Source: Phycicoccus endophyticus
Lineage (GTDB): Bacteria; Actinomycetota; Actinomycetes; Actinomycetales; Dermatophilaceae
Assembly: GCF_011326735.1 (NCBI RefSeq)
Contig: NZ_JAANCN010000011.1
Coordinates: 1 to 64,000 of the forward strand
Reading direction: 5' to 3'
Length of the DNA stretch: 64,000 bases
Shown: in pieces, positions 18,134 to 27,351 of the stretch
How the letters are laid out: each line of letters opens with the position of its first letter
How positions within the stretch are numbered: position 1 is the stretch's first letter
Position numbers and translations under genes: made by a program
Notes under the pieces: model-generated
What the model saw: only the letters and a program-made list of their open reading frames with translations
What the model was told of the DNA's origin: nothing
Database searches by the model: none

Positions 18134-18705
18134 GCGGAGGTCCGCTGCGGCTCGCGGTGCTCGTCTCCGGTTCGGGCACCAACCTGCAGGCGCTGCTCGA
18201 CGCGCCGGCCGCCCCCTTCGAGGTCGTCGTCGTCGGGGCGGACCGCGAGGACACCGGCGGTGTGGAGCGGGCCCGCGCGCGGGGCATCCCGACGTTCGTC
18301 TGCCGAGTCGCCGACCACCCCGACCGGGCCGGCTGGGACGCCGCCCTCGCGCGGTCCCTGGCCACGCACGACGTCGACCTCGTCGTCTCCGCCGGCTTCA
18401 TGAAGGTCCTCGGGCCGCAGGTGCTCGCCGCCCACCGGGTCGTCAACACCCACCCGGCGCTGCTCCCGAGCTTCCCCGGCGCACACGGGGTGCGGGACGC
18501 GCTGGCCCACGGGGTGCGGGTCACCGGCTGCACGTGCCACTGGGTCGACGCCGGTGTGGACACCGGGCCGGTCATCGACCAGCGCGCCGTGCGGGTCGAG
18601 GACGGCGACACCGTCGAGACGCTGCACGAGCGGATCAAGGTGCAGGAGCGCGCGATGCTCGTCGAGGTGCTCACCCGGCTCGCGAGCGACCGTTCCTGGC
18701 GCTGA
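18130..18705 (+). CDS. purN: Phosphoribosylglycinamide formyltransferase
   Basis: 191 residues. The N-terminal [17 protein letters not shown] binds the nucleotide substrate; [14 protein letters not shown] carries catalytic Asn and His; [13 protein letters not shown] carries the catalytic Asp. It transfers formyl from 10-formyl-THF to GAR in de novo purine synthesis. The start overlaps the preceding membrane gene (GTGA). folD later in the window supplies its cofactor. Confidence 0.96.
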   Translation: MSGGPLRLAVLVSGSGTNLQALLDAPAAPFEVVVVGADREDTGGVERARARGIPTFVCRVADHPDRAGWDAALARSLATHDVDLVVSAGFMKVLGPQVLAAHRVVNTHPALLPSFPGAHGVRDALAHGVRVTGCTCHWVDAGVDTGPVIDQRAVRVEDGDTVETLHERIKVQERAMLVEVLTRLASDRSWR

Positions 18706-18708
18706 GCC

Positions 18709-18730
18709 CCCGGCGGCGCGCGTCGCCGGG
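18709..18730 (+). terminator. Hairpin after purN
   Basis: CCCGGCG (18709-18715) and CGCCGGG (18724-18730) pair around an 8-base loop. It lies just before the purH promoter, so it probably separates the two transcripts. Confidence 0.45.
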
Positions 18731-18744
18731 CGACCGCGGGTCGC

Positions 18745-18750
18745 TAGACT
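18745..18750 (+). promoter_or_regulatory. -10 element TAGACT for purH and its riboswitch
   Basis: TAGACT fits TANNNT and would place the transcript start at about 18757, right at the beginning of the ZTP riboswitch. Confidence 0.5.
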
Positions 18751-18752
18751 CG

Positions 18753-18830
18753 GGCACGACGACTGGCGAGGGTGGGTCACCACCGGGAAGTCTGCAGTCG
18801 GGGCATCGCCCGCCTGGGTGCCCCGGGACC
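18753..18830 (+). promoter_or_regulatory. ZTP (pfl) riboswitch upstream of purH
   Basis: Conserved blocks of the pfl motif occur in order: GACTGGCGA (18761-18769), the GGGTGGGTCACCACCGGG paired region (18771-18786), and GCCCGCCTGGGT (18808-18819) closing with a G+C-rich stem. This RNA class binds ZTP/ZMP, which build up when 10-formyl-THF is short, and turns on folate and purine genes. The downstream gene, purH, consumes ZMP, which fits exactly. Only about 27 bases separate it from the purH start, so control of translation is likely. Confidence 0.85.
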
Positions 18831-18857
18831 CACCGTCGTCACCCCGAGGAGCACCCC

Positions 18858-20480
18858 GTGCCCGTCACCGCCCCCGGCCCCTCCGAAGACGTCCGCCCCG
18901 TCCGGCGGGCCCTCGTCTCCGTCTACGACAAGACCGGTCTCGAGGACCTCGTCCGTGGCCTGCACGAGGCGGGCGTCGAGCTCGTCTCGACCGGCGGCAG
19001 CGCCGCGCTCATCGCCTCCCTCGACCTCCCGGTCACCCGCGTCGAGGACCTCACCGGCTTCCCGGAGTGCCTCGAGGGGCGGGTGAAGACCCTCCATCCC
19101 CGGGTGCACGCGGGGCTGCTCGCCGACACCCGCAAGCCCGAGCACCTCGCGCAGCTCGAGGAGCTCGGGGTCGCCCCGTTCGAGCTCGTGGTCGTCAACC
19201 TCTACCCGTTCGCCGAGACCGTCGCCTCCGGCGCGAGCCCCGACGAGTGCGTCGAGCAGATCGACATCGGCGGGCCCTCGATGCTGCGGGCGGCCGCGAA
19301 GAACCACCCGAGCGTCGCCGTCGTCACCGACCCCGCCACCTACCCGCAGACCCTCGAGGCCGTGCGCGCCGGCGGCTTCACCCTCGAGCAGCGCACGCTC
19401 CTCGCGGCGGAGGCGTTCGTGCACACGGCGACCTACGACGTCGCCGTCGCGTCGTGGATCACGACCGTCCACGCCGACACCAGCGACGGCACCGGCTTCC
19501 CGGCGTGGGCCGGCGCGACGTGGCAGCGCGCGGCGGTGCTGCGCTACGGGGAGAACCCGCACCAGCGGGCCGCGCTCTACACCGCCGGGTCGGCCGGGCA
19601 GCCGGGGCTGGCGCAGGCCCGCCAGCTGCACGGCAAGGAGATGTCCTACAACAACTACGTCGACGCCGACGCCGCGATGCGCGCCGCCCACGACCACGGC
19701 GACCAGCCGACGGTCGCGGTGGTCAAGCACGCCAACCCGTGCGGGATCGCCGTCGGGGCCGACATCGCCGAGGCCCACCGCAAGGCGCACGCCTGCGACC
19801 CGGTCTCGGCCTTCGGCGGCATCGTCGCGGCCAACCGCCCGGTGACCGCGCAGATGGCCGAGACCGTCGCGGAGATCTTCACCGAGGTCGTCCTCGCCCC
19901 GGCGTTCGAGCCGGAGGCGCTGGAGATCCTCACCCGCAAGAAGAACGTCCGGCTCCTGGAGTGCGCGGCACCCGTGCGCGGCGGCCTGGAGACCCGCCCG
20001 GTCACCGGCGGGATGCTCCTGCAGGAGCGCGACCTGGTCGACGCGGTCGTCCGGGACGAGGACGGTGCGGTGACCGGCGGCGACGACGCGGCCCACTGGC
20101 GCCTCGTCTCGGGCGAGGCCGCCGACGACGCGACCCTCGCCGACCTCCAGTTCGCCTGGCGTGCGGTGCGGGCGACGAAGTCCAACGCCATCCTGCTGGC
20201 CCACGACGGTGCGTCCGTCGGGATCGGCATGGGGCAGGTCAACCGGGTCGACTCCTGCCACCTCGCGGTCTCGCGCGCGGGGCAGGAGCGGGCCCGGGGA
20301 GCCGTCGCCGCCTCGGACGCCTTCTTCCCGTTCGCCGACGGCCTCCAGGTCCTCCTCGACGCCGGGGTACGTGCGGTCGTCGCCCCCGGGGGCTCGATGC
20401 GCGACGCCGAGGTGGTCGAGGCGGCCACCGCCGCGGGCGTGACGATGTACTTCACCGGGACCCGGCACTTCTTCCACTGA
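18858..20480 (+). CDS. purH: Bifunctional AICAR transformylase/IMP cyclohydrolase
   Basis: 540 residues. The N-terminal MGS-like cyclohydrolase domain ([46 protein letters not shown]) is followed by the transformylase domain. Catalytic Lys-His lies in [14 protein letters not shown], and the end reads [11 protein letters not shown], the usual family terminus. It performs the last two steps of IMP synthesis. The GTG start follows GAGGAG. It is controlled by the preceding ZTP riboswitch. Confidence 0.97.
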   Translation: MPVTAPGPSEDVRPVRRALVSVYDKTGLEDLVRGLHEAGVELVSTGGSAALIASLDLPVTRVEDLTGFPECLEGRVKTLHPRVHAGLLADTRKPEHLAQLEELGVAPFELVVVNLYPFAETVASGASPDECVEQIDIGGPSMLRAAAKNHPSVAVVTDPATYPQTLEAVRAGGFTLEQRTLLAAEAFVHTATYDVAVASWITTVHADTSDGTGFPAWAGATWQRAAVLRYGENPHQRAALYTAGSAGQPGLAQARQLHGKEMSYNNYVDADAAMRAAHDHGDQPTVAVVKHANPCGIAVGADIAEAHRKAHACDPVSAFGGIVAANRPVTAQMAETVAEIFTEVVLAPAFEPEALEILTRKKNVRLLECAAPVRGGLETRPVTGGMLLQERDLVDAVVRDEDGAVTGGDDAAHWRLVSGEAADDATLADLQFAWRAVRATKSNAILLAHDGASVGIGMGQVNRVDSCHLAVSRAGQERARGAVAASDAFFPFADGLQVLLDAGVRAVVAPGGSMRDAEVVEAATAAGVTMYFTGTRHFFH

Positions 20481-20491
20481 GAGCGCGGGCT

Positions 20492-20519
20492 CCCGGCGCC
20501 CGCCTGCGCCGACGCCGGG
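20492..20519. terminator. Hairpin between convergent purH and amidohydrolase genes
   Basis: CCCGGCG (20492-20498) and CGCCGGG (20513-20519) pair around a 14-base G+C-rich loop. The symmetry suits a bidirectional terminator. Confidence 0.4.
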
Positions 20520-20537
20520 CCGGTCGGAAGCGCCCGC

Positions 20538-21665
20538 TCAGGGGCGGTAGCCGGTGGGGTCCGGGCCGAGGTCGACGACCGCGGCGACCGGGCCGCCCCC
20601 GTCGGGCCCCTGGTGGGCGGCCGAGACCGAGACGAACACCGCCGGGTCGCCGGTGACCGCCGCGGTCACCCCGCCGACGGCGGCCTTGATCTGCCGGTGC
20701 CAGTGCACGTCGGAGTCGTCGAGCATTGCGTTGCGCCGGCCGTGCACCCTGCCGTCCTGGCTGGCCTCGCACTTGAGGAAGACGTTGACGAGCCGGCCGT
20801 CGAGGTCGCTGGGGTGTGGCCGCTGCGGCAGCTCGAGGCCGGCGTCGCGGATCGCGGCCCAGATGCCGTCCTGGTCGAGGGCGTCGGCCATGACCGCGTG
20901 GCCGATCCGGTAGCGCCCGCCGACCCCACGGGCGTTGCCCACGACGACCACCTGCGCCCGGTCGAGCTCGACGCCCGAGGAGCACGAGGCGACCGAGGAG
21001 TACAGCGACCTGTCGCGCAGGACGTCCTCGTCCCGTGGCAGGTCGATCTCGCCGAGGGCGTAGGCGACGCCGAGCGCCGTGCCGCCGTTCGAGACGTCCA
21101 TCGAGGTCAGGGTGTCCTCGGTGAAGACGTCGTGGCCGCGGCTCTTGGCGTCGCGGATGGTGTCGATCGTGAGCAGCGGCGTCTTGGTCTGCACGTAGTG
21201 GACGTCGGCCGCGTCGGTGATGCCCGCGCGCCCCATCGCGACGCGGACGGCCTCGGCGACCTTGGTCACCATCGCCTGGCGCCCGATGTCCTCGGGCAGC
21301 AGCTGCTCGCTCATGGCGAACCCGACGGTGAGCCGCGGCTCGTCGCTCGGCTCGACGCGCTCGGGCGGGACGGTCGCGAAGACGGTCGCATGCGGGCTGA
21401 TCACCCCGTCGGTGCCACCGGACCAGACGATGGGGATCTCCCGGACGCGCTGCGGGTCGGCGCCCTTGGCGACGAGCAGCTCGCGGAAGGCACGGTCGGC
21501 GATGATGCGGGTGTAGTCGTTGACCCCGCCGTTGCCCTCGGTCTTGCCGATGACGGCGACCACCCGGTCGGCCTCGACGACACCGTCGTCGATGAGCCGG
21601 CCGAGCTCGGAGGCGTCGGACACGGAGTGCAGGGGGACCTTGCGGACCTCGATGGCGTCGGGCAC
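20538..21665 (-). CDS. Ring-opening amidohydrolase (barbiturase/cyanuric acid hydrolase family)
   Basis: 375 residues, the family's usual length. The threefold repeated fold shows its three Lys/Ser sets: [15 protein letters not shown] with [24 protein letters not shown] with [11 protein letters not shown]; and [10 protein letters not shown] with [17 protein letters not shown]. Known members open barbiturate to ureidomalonate or cyanuric acid to carboxybiuret, both by hydrolysing a cyclic ureide. Which substrate is used cannot be settled by eye. The gene starts at GTG after GAGAGGA and lies 11 bases behind carbamate kinase in one operon. A barbiturase role would fit the Mo-hydroxylase, permease and carbamoyltransferase-like genes at 35.8-48.6 kb. 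Confidence 0.88.
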   Translation of the reverse strand: MPDAIEVRKVPLHSVSDASELGRLIDDGVVEADRVVAVIGKTEGNGGVNDYTRIIADRAFRELLVAKGADPQRVREIPIVWSGGTDGVISPHATVFATVPPERVEPSDEPRLTVGFAMSEQLLPEDIGRQAMVTKVAEAVRVAMGRAGITDAADVHYVQTKTPLLTIDTIRDAKSRGHDVFTEDTLTSMDVSNGGTALGVAYALGEIDLPRDEDVLRDRSLYSSVASCSSGVELDRAQVVVVGNARGVGGRYRIGHAVMADALDQDGIWAAIRDAGLELPQRPHPSDLDGRLVNVFLKCEASQDGRVHGRRNAMLDDSDVHWHRQIKAAVGGVTAAVTGDPAVFVSVSAAHQGPDGGGPVAAVVDLGPDPTGYRP

Positions 21666-21676
21666 GGGTGTTCCTC

Positions 21677-22612
21677 TCAGTCGGGTTCGACGACGGTGCC
21701 GTAGCCGCCCTCGACGGCCTCGGCGATGTGGGTGAGCGAGGTGACGACGCCGCAGGAGCCCCCGGCACCGACGAACCGGGTGACGGCCTCGACCTTGGGC
21801 GCCATCGAGCCGGCGGCGAACTCCCCGGCGGCCGCCAGGGCGCGCAGCTCGGCGAGGGTGACGTGCCGCAGGTCGCGCCGGGCCGGGGTGCCCCAGCCGG
21901 TCGCCACGTGGTCGACGTCGGTGGCGACGACGAGGACGTCGACCCCAAGGGCCCTCGCGAGCAGCGCGGCGGTGAGGTCCTTGTCGACCACCGCCTCCAC
22001 GCCGCCCAGCCGGCCGTCGGGGGAGCGGGCCACGGGAACGCCGCCTCCGCCGGCGGTGACGACGACGAAGCCGGCCTCGAGCAGCGTGCGGGCAGGCGCC
22101 AGGTCGAGGACCTCGACCGGCTCCGGGCTCGCGACGACCCGGCGCCACCCCCGCTCGCCGCGTTCCTGCCACACCTGGCCGTGCTCGGCCATCCGCTGCG
22201 CGGTCGCGGCGTCGACGTACCGGCCGACCGGCTTGCTCGGGGTGGCGAAGGCCGGGTCGCCCCGGTCGACGAGCGTGCGGGTCACGAGCGCCGCGAGCGG
22301 GCGGGGCGCCCCGACGGCGGTGAGGGCGCCGTCGAGGGCGTCGAGCAGGGCGACCCCGAGGGTCCCCTGGGTCTGGGCGCCGCACCAGTCGAGGGGGACC
22401 GGGGGGACGACGTGCGCGGCGAGCTCGTTCTTCACGAGGAGGTTGCCCACCTGGGGCCCGTTGCCGTGGGTGAGGACCAGGTCGTGACCGGCGGCGACGA
22501 GCCGGGCCGCCTCCCGCGCGGCGGCGGTGACCGCGGCGATCTGGGCCGCCGGGGTGGCACTGCCGTCCGGCCCGGTCATCGCGTTGCCCCCGAGGGCCAG
22601 CAGCACCCGCAT
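21677..22612 (-). CDS. arcC: Carbamate kinase
   Basis: 311 residues. Amino-acid-kinase fold motifs: LLALGGNAM at the N-terminus, [43 protein letters not shown] and [14 protein letters not shown]. It makes ATP from carbamoyl phosphate and ADP, releasing ammonia and CO2. No arginine deiminase genes are nearby; instead it leads an operon with a cyclic-ureide ring-opening enzyme. This suggests that carbamoyl phosphate comes from ureide breakdown, perhaps through the FdrA operon. An in-frame GTG two codons upstream (22618) is an equally possible start. Confidence 0.93.
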   Translation of the reverse strand: MRVLLALGGNAMTGPDGSATPAAQIAAVTAAAREAARLVAAGHDLVLTHGNGPQVGNLLVKNELAAHVVPPVPLDWCGAQTQGTLGVALLDALDGALTAVGAPRPLAALVTRTLVDRGDPAFATPSKPVGRYVDAATAQRMAEHGQVWQERGERGWRRVVASPEPVEVLDLAPARTLLEAGFVVVTAGGGGVPVARSPDGRLGGVEAVVDKDLTAALLARALGVDVLVVATDVDHVATGWGTPARRDLRHVTLAELRALAAAGEFAAGSMAPKVEAVTRFVGAGGSCGVVTSLTHIAEAVEGGYGTVVEPD

Positions 22613-22660
22613 CGTCACCTCGCTCCGCCGTCGCCCGGCGCACCCGGTGCCCGGACCTCG

Positions 22661-22666
22661 ACCCTA
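22661..22666 (-). promoter_or_regulatory. -10 element TAGGGT for the carbamate kinase operon
   Basis: Minus-strand TAGGGT would start transcription about 40 bases before the kinase gene. A CCGGTTGGGCA element at 22701-22711 lies about 50 bases upstream of that start, a place typical of activator sites. Confidence 0.4.
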
Positions 22667-22814
22667 GGGACGTGGCGCGCGCTCCCGCGTCGTCAGGTTC
22701 TGCCCAACCGGACGGGCCCCGTTGGCGGGCGCCCCGCTGCGGCCCCGGCGCCGGCCGGGACCTAGCCTGGGCCCTGCCGCTCCCGCGGCGCGACCCCGAC
22801 CTCGAGGAGCACCC

Positions 22815-23762
22815 GTGAGCGCTTCCCCCGCCGTCCGAGCCGACCGCACGTGGCTCGTCGCCCTCGCCGCCTCCCTGTGGGGGCTGTCCTCGCTGTGGCG
22901 GGACCCGCTGGCGCAGCGCTACCCCTCGCTCGCCGTCGTCTTCTGGGAGCACCTCGTCCTCGTCGCGCTCACCCTCCCGTGGCTCGTGCCGGCCCTGGGC
23001 CGGGTGGCCCGGGCCTCGGTGCGCACCCGGGTGAGCGTGCTCGTCATCGGGGCGGGCTCCTCGGCCCTGGCGACGACGCTGTTCACGGCCGCGTTCCGCT
23101 ACGGGGACCCGATCACCCCGCAGGTGCTCCAGAAGCTCCAGCCGGTCATCGCGGTCGCCCTCGCCGCCGCGCTGCTCGGGGAGCGGCTGCGGCGCAGCTA
23201 CCTGTGGTTCGCCGTGCCGGCGCTCGTCGGTGCCTGGCTGCTCGCCTTCCCCGACCCGCTCGGGGTGAGCGTGGCCACCGCGCAGGCCGCGCTGCTCGCC
23301 GTCGGCGCGGCGGCCCTGTGGGCGGCGGGCACGGTGTTCGGCCGGGCGGCGAGCGCCGAGCTGCGCTTCGCCGACCTCACGGCGCTGCGCTTCGGGGTGG
23401 GCCTGGTGACCCTGACGGTCATCGCCGGCGTGACCTCGACGCCCCTGGGCCTCGGGCGGGACGCGGCCCTGGACATCCTCCTGCTCGCGCTCGTGCCCGG
23501 CCTGCTCGCCCTCGTCCTCTACTACCGGGCCCTCGGGCGTACCCCGGCCTCCCGGGCGACGCTCGCCGAGCTGGCCTTCCCGCTCTCGGCGGCGGTCGTC
23601 GGAGTCGTGGCGCTCGGGGCACGGCCCACGGGCAGCCAGTGGCTCGGCCTCGTCGTCGTGCTCGCGGCCGTCGTCGGGCTCGCGCTCCACGAGCAGCGCA
23701 GCCGGCGGCCGGCGGTCGTGGCGCCCGTGCGGGCCGAGGAGGCACTCGCCGGGGCGCGCTGA
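22815..23762 (+). CDS. EamA-family (DMT superfamily) transporter
   Basis: 315 residues with ten hydrophobic segments in two EamA repeats. The first ends with [27 protein letters not shown] and the second with a matching [20 protein letters not shown] segment. The first repeat has [27 protein letters not shown], the family's typical N-terminus. Members export or import metabolites; the cargo is unknown here. GAGGAG precedes the GTG start. It is divergent from the carbamate kinase operon and may share its regulatory region. Confidence 0.85.
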   Translation: MSASPAVRADRTWLVALAASLWGLSSLWRDPLAQRYPSLAVVFWEHLVLVALTLPWLVPALGRVARASVRTRVSVLVIGAGSSALATTLFTAAFRYGDPITPQVLQKLQPVIAVALAAALLGERLRRSYLWFAVPALVGAWLLAFPDPLGVSVATAQAALLAVGAAALWAAGTVFGRAASAELRFADLTALRFGVGLVTLTVIAGVTSTPLGLGRDAALDILLLALVPGLLALVLYYRALGRTPASRATLAELAFPLSAAVVGVVALGARPTGSQWLGLVVVLAAVVGLALHEQRSRRPAVVAPVRAEEALAGAR

Positions 23763-23770
23763 CCGGGGCG

Positions 23771-23789
23771 CGGCCCGGCCTCCGGGCCG
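23771..23789. terminator. Hairpin between convergent EamA and CoA-transferase genes
   Basis: CGGCCCGG (23771-23778) and CCGGGCCG (23782-23789) pair over a 3-base loop. No T-run follows. Confidence 0.5.
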
Positions 23790-23799
23790 TCCGGGCGGT

Positions 23800-25011
23800 T
23801 CAGGCGCCGCCGTCGGCCTGCTGGGCGATGCCTCCGGTCTCGTCCGCGTCGGCCCGGTCCAGCCAGGCCCGCACCGCGGCGCCGTGCTCGTCGAGGCCCG
23901 GCGGGGGCAGGTGGGTGGGTCGCCCCCCGGCATAGGGGAGGTCGTCGAACCGCAGCGCCGGACCGGGCAGCTCGATGCGCCCGAGGACGGGGTGCTCGAC
24001 GTCGACGACGAGCCCCTGGGAGCGCGTCTGCTCCCAGTCGTAGACCTCACCGATGTCGCGGACGCGGCCGGCCGGGATGCCGAGCTCGACGAGGCGGGCG
24101 AGCAGGTCGGGCGCCGACCACCCCGAGAACGCGGCGTCGACGACCGCCAGGAGATGGTCGTGGTGGGTGACCCGCGCCGCGTTCGTCGCGAGCAGCGGGT
24201 CCTCGGGGTCGATGTCGAAGGCCTCGGCGAAGCGCACCCACAGGCCCTGGGAGCCGACGGCGAGCTGGACCGGCTCGTCGGCGGTGTGGAAGAGCCCGTA
24301 CGGGGCGAGTGCGGGGTGGTGGTTGCCGCGGGCGCGGCCGACCTGCCCGGCCACGGTGTACGCCGTGCCCTGGAAGGCGTGCACCCCGACGACGGAGGCG
24401 AGCAGCGAGGTGCGCACGACCCGGCCGCGCCCGGTGAGCTCGCGCTCGTGGAGCGCGGCGGTGACCCCGAGGGCCCCGTGCAGGCCGGCGAGCAGGTCGC
24501 CGATCGGCACCCCTACCCGCTGGGGGTCCTCCGGGCCGGAGCCGGTGACCGACATCAGGCCGGCCTCGCCCTGGGCGATCTGGTCGTAGCCGGCGCGCCC
24601 GCCCTCGGGGCCGTCGTGGCCGAAACCGCTGATCGAGAGGACGACGAGGCGGGGGTTGAGGGTGTGCAGGTGCTCGACGTCGAAGCCCAGACGGTCGAGG
24701 ACGCCCGGGCGGAAGTTCTCGACGAGGACGTCGGCGTGCCGGACGAGCCGGGCCAGGGTGGCGGCGCCGTCCTCGCTCTTGAGGTCGAGGACGATCGACT
24801 CCTTGTTGCGGTTGCACGCGAGGAAGTAGGTCGAGACCGGGTCCTCCTCCGGGCCGACGAACGGGGGGCCCCAGTGGCGGGTGTCGTCGCCGGTCCCCGA
24901 CTCCACCTTGACCACCCGGGCGCCGAGGTCGCCGAGGAGCATCGCGGCGTGCGGGCCGGCGAGGGCGCGCGAGAGGTCGACGACGGTGATGCCGTCTAGC
25001 GGTCCGGGCAC
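23800..25011 (-). CDS. CaiB/BaiF family CoA-transferase (class III)
   Basis: 403 residues. Family landmarks: [33 protein letters not shown] at the N-terminus, [28 protein letters not shown] and, at about residue 178, the catalytic Asp in [16 protein letters not shown]. Class III enzymes exchange CoA between carboxylic acids through an aspartyl-CoA intermediate. A malonate or methylmalonate acceptor would fit a barbiturate pathway, but formate, carnitine or other acids are equally possible from sequence. It is single, with GAGGAG before its GTG and a TAGGTT -10 element upstream, and is divergent from a TetR-type operon. Confidence 0.88.
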   Translation of the reverse strand: MPGPLDGITVVDLSRALAGPHAAMLLGDLGARVVKVESGTGDDTRHWGPPFVGPEEDPVSTYFLACNRNKESIVLDLKSEDGAATLARLVRHADVLVENFRPGVLDRLGFDVEHLHTLNPRLVVLSISGFGHDGPEGGRAGYDQIAQGEAGLMSVTGSGPEDPQRVGVPIGDLLAGLHGALGVTAALHERELTGRGRVVRTSLLASVVGVHAFQGTAYTVAGQVGRARGNHHPALAPYGLFHTADEPVQLAVGSQGLWVRFAEAFDIDPEDPLLATNAARVTHHDHLLAVVDAAFSGWSAPDLLARLVELGIPAGRVRDIGEVYDWEQTRSQGLVVDVEHPVLGRIELPGPALRFDDLPYAGGRPTHLPPPGLDEHGAAVRAWLDRADADETGGIAQQADGGA

Positions 25012-25046
25012 GGGCGCTCCTCGAGGCGTGCGGGTCGGGTGGCGCC

Positions 25047-25052
25047 AACCTA
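25047..25052 (-). promoter_or_regulatory. -10 element TAGGTT for the CoA-transferase
   Basis: Minus-strand TAGGTT is about 35 bases upstream of the GTG at 25011. Confidence 0.4.
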
Positions 25053-25136
25053 GCGGCCCGGCTCGGCCGGGCCATCGGCGTGCCCGGCCGGTCCCGGGCC
25101 CGCGGGGATGTCACCTTCTGCCAGCCGGCACGGGGG

Positions 25137-25169
25137 TTGAGCAGTTGCTCAACTTGAGCATATGCTCAA
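25137..25169 (+). promoter_or_regulatory. Two tandem perfect 16-bp palindromes (TetR operators)
   Basis: TTGAGCAGTTGCTCAA (25137-25152) and TTGAGCATATGCTCAA (25154-25169) share perfect TTGAGCA/TGCTCAA arms and are one base apart. They overlap a plausible promoter: TTGAGC at 25137 and TATGCT at 25161 with an 18-base spacer. The second ends three bases before the ATG at 25173. The third gene of the operon encodes a TetR-type repressor, the obvious ligand. The A+T content stands out sharply from the surroundings. Confidence 0.85.
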
Positions 25170-25172
25170 ACC

Positions 25173-26084
25173 ATGACCGAGCCCTCCGGTGTCCCGCCCG
25201 TCGACCCTGCCGACCCCTCGATGCCGCCGGACCCCCCGGCACGCCGCCGCTCCCGCACGGTGCTGCTCGTCCTTCTCGTCGCGCTCGCCGGGCTGGCCGG
25301 GGTCGCAGGCGCGGCGGCCACCGACCGCCTCGACACCGCCGTGCTGTTCGTCGGCATCCCCTGCCTGCTCGCGCTCGGCATCGGTGTGGTCCCGGGGAGC
25401 GGCGGCTGGGGTGGCGTCGTCCAGACCGTCACCGTCGTGCTGCTGCTCACCTCGGCGCTGCTCGGCGAGGCGGCTGTCTGCGTCCTGCTTGCGGCACCGC
25501 TCGTGTACGGGGTCGCGGGGCTCGTCTACGCCGCCGTGGGCCACGCCCGCCGGGTCACCGGGTCCTTGGCCCTCGTGCCGGTCCTCGCCATCGTCCTCGT
25601 CGAGGGCGTCCTGCCGGGGACCCGGATCCATCCCGAGCAGACCGCCACGGCCTCGCGGGTCGTCTCCTCGACGTGTGCCGGGTTCGAGGCGGCGCTGGCG
25701 CGCGGCCCGCGGATCGACCCCGCGGCCGACCGCGGCGTCCTGCTGCGGGTCTTCCCCTACCCGACGCCGACGGCGGCGCAGGGCAACGGCCTGCGCGTGG
25801 GTGACCGGTGGCGGCTCACCACCGCCGGCGGCGAGCTGACCACCCGGGTCACCGACCGTGCGGACCGGTCGGTCGGCTTCGCCGTCGAGACCGACTCGAG
25901 CAGGCTGGGGCGTTGGGTCACGGTCCGGGAGGGTCGGCTGTCCTGGCGTCCGGACGAGGACGGGTGCCGGGCGACGATGACCGTCGGGTACGAGCGTCAC
26001 CTCGACCCGGCGCTGTACTTCGGCCCGCTGACCGACGTCTTCATGGACGCTGGGGTGGCCGCCTTCCTCGCCGGGGTGGACTGA
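25173..26084 (+). CDS. Membrane protein with extracytoplasmic domain, unknown function
   Basis: 303 residues. A Pro-rich N-terminus is followed by about four membrane segments (about 29-48, 51-70, 78-105 and 110-150). A C-terminal soluble part begins near GTRIHPEQTATASRVV and contains two cysteines (STCAGF and EDGCRAT) that could form a disulfide outside the cell. I do not recognise a family. It is the first gene of a three-gene operon controlled by tandem palindromes immediately before its ATG; the other genes encode a methyltransferase-like membrane protein and a TetR regulator. Joint action on a membrane lipid or toxic compound is inferred only. Confidence 0.65.
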   Translation: MTEPSGVPPVDPADPSMPPDPPARRRSRTVLLVLLVALAGLAGVAGAAATDRLDTAVLFVGIPCLLALGIGVVPGSGGWGGVVQTVTVVLLLTSALLGEAAVCVLLAAPLVYGVAGLVYAAVGHARRVTGSLALVPVLAIVLVEGVLPGTRIHPEQTATASRVVSSTCAGFEAALARGPRIDPAADRGVLLRVFPYPTPTAAQGNGLRVGDRWRLTTAGGELTTRVTDRADRSVGFAVETDSSRLGRWVTVREGRLSWRPDEDGCRATMTVGYERHLDPALYFGPLTDVFMDAGVAAFLAGVD

Positions 26085-26085
26085 G

Positions 26086-27351
26086 GTGTCCGTCGCGCTG
26101 CTGCGCAACCTCACCCTCGTGGTGCCGCTGCTCGCGGTGGTCGGGGCCGGCGCCGCCCGCGCGCGGGTCGGCGGGCTGCGACCGCGGGTGCCCGCTGCGG
26201 CGCTCGCCACCGGGCTCGCGTGGGTGGGGCTGGTCGCCGTCGAGGCCGGTGGCGGCTGGTGGCTCTTCCCCGAGGGGCCGACGACCGTGCTCGGCGTGCC
26301 CGTCGAGACCAGTCTCGGCTGGGCGCTTACCTGGGGCGCCCTCCCAGTCCTCGCCGGCGGGCACGTGGGGCTGTGGTGGTGCGGGTTCCTCTGGGCCGAC
26401 GTCCTCGTCGTCCCGCGGCTCGACCCGCTCGTCCACCTCGGCCCGCGGTGGCTGGTGGGCGAGCTCGTGCTTCTCCTCCTCGTCGCGGCGCCTGCTCTCG
26501 CGCTCGGCAGCCTCACGGTGACCCGCCGCGCGCTGCCCGCCCGGGTGGCCCTCCAGGGGGTCACCTTCGTCGGGCTGCTCGGCTGGGCCGCACCGACGTT
26601 GGCGCTCGACCGCAACGGTCTGGGGTGGCCCGACGTGCTCGACCACGGCCTGGCCGTGCGCGTCCTGCTGCTCGCCGCAGCCGTCGTCCTCGCCGTGCCG
26701 CCCCTGGCCGCGGTGGCAGAGCTGTGGCGTGTCGGGCGGGGGACACCGTTCCCCTGGGACCCGCCGGACCGGCTCGTCGTCAGCGGGCCGTACGCCTACC
26801 TGCACAACCCCATGCAGGCCGGCGCGGTCGGCCTCCTCGTCCTGCTCGCCGCCGCCGCCGGGTCGGTGACCCTGCTGCTCGGCGTGGTCTTCGCGGGGCT
26901 GTTCTCGGTCGCCGTCGCCGAGCCGCACGAGCGTGGGTCGCTCACCGCGCGCTGGCCGGGGTACCGGGGGTACCGGACCCGGGTGCGCGGGTGGTGCCCG
27001 CACTGGCGCCCCGCCGTGGCCCCCCCGGCGACCCTGTGGGTCTCGCGCACCTGCGGGCTCTGCGCCAGCACGGGCACGGCGGTCCTGCTCGCGAGGCCGT
27101 CGGGGGTGGTGGTACGAGCCGCCGAGGACGCCCCGGTGCGGCTCACCCGGATGCGGTGGCAGGGGGTGGGCACCTGCGAGCGCGGGGTGGCGGCGCTCGC
27201 CCGCTCGCTCGAGCGGGTCTCGCTGCCGTGGGCCTGGGTCGGCTGGGCGCTGCGGCTCCCGGGCGTGGACCTCCTCGTCCAGGTTGCCGCCGACGCATGC
27301 GGCCTCGGCCCGCGGGAGCTGCCGGACCGGGCGGGTACCGTGACGCCGTGA
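26086..27351 (+). CDS. Isoprenylcysteine methyltransferase-like membrane protein with C-terminal DCC-like domain
   Basis: 421 residues. Residues 1-290 hold about seven membrane segments ending in the ICMT/PEMT signature: VVSGPYAYLHNPMQAG and later AEPHERGSLTARWPGYRGYRTRVRGW, the SAM-binding region of that fold. Residues about 318-415 form a soluble tail opening with SRTCGLCASTG, a Cys-x-x-Cys motif like DCC or thioredoxin-like thiol-disulfide proteins. The substrate is unknown; methylation of a lipid or small thiol is possible. The gene begins with GTG one base after the upstream stop and overlaps the TetR gene by 4 bases. Confidence 0.7.
   Translation: MSVALLRNLTLVVPLLAVVGAGAARARVGGLRPRVPAAALATGLAWVGLVAVEAGGGWWLFPEGPTTVLGVPVETSLGWALTWGALPVLAGGHVGLWWCGFLWADVLVVPRLDPLVHLGPRWLVGELVLLLLVAAPALALGSLTVTRRALPARVALQGVTFVGLLGWAAPTLALDRNGLGWPDVLDHGLAVRVLLLAAAVVLAVPPLAAVAELWRVGRGTPFPWDPPDRLVVSGPYAYLHNPMQAGAVGLLVLLAAAAGSVTLLLGVVFAGLFSVAVAEPHERGSLTARWPGYRGYRTRVRGWCPHWRPAVAPPATLWVSRTCGLCASTGTAVLLARPSGVVVRAAEDAPVRLTRMRWQGVGTCERGVAALARSLERVSLPWAWVGWALRLPGVDLLVQVAADACGLGPRELPDRAGTVTP

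Noticed and set aside
21677-22612. Part of an arginine deiminase pathway
   Set aside because: arcA and arcB homologs are missing. The only operon partner is the ring-opening amidohydrolase.
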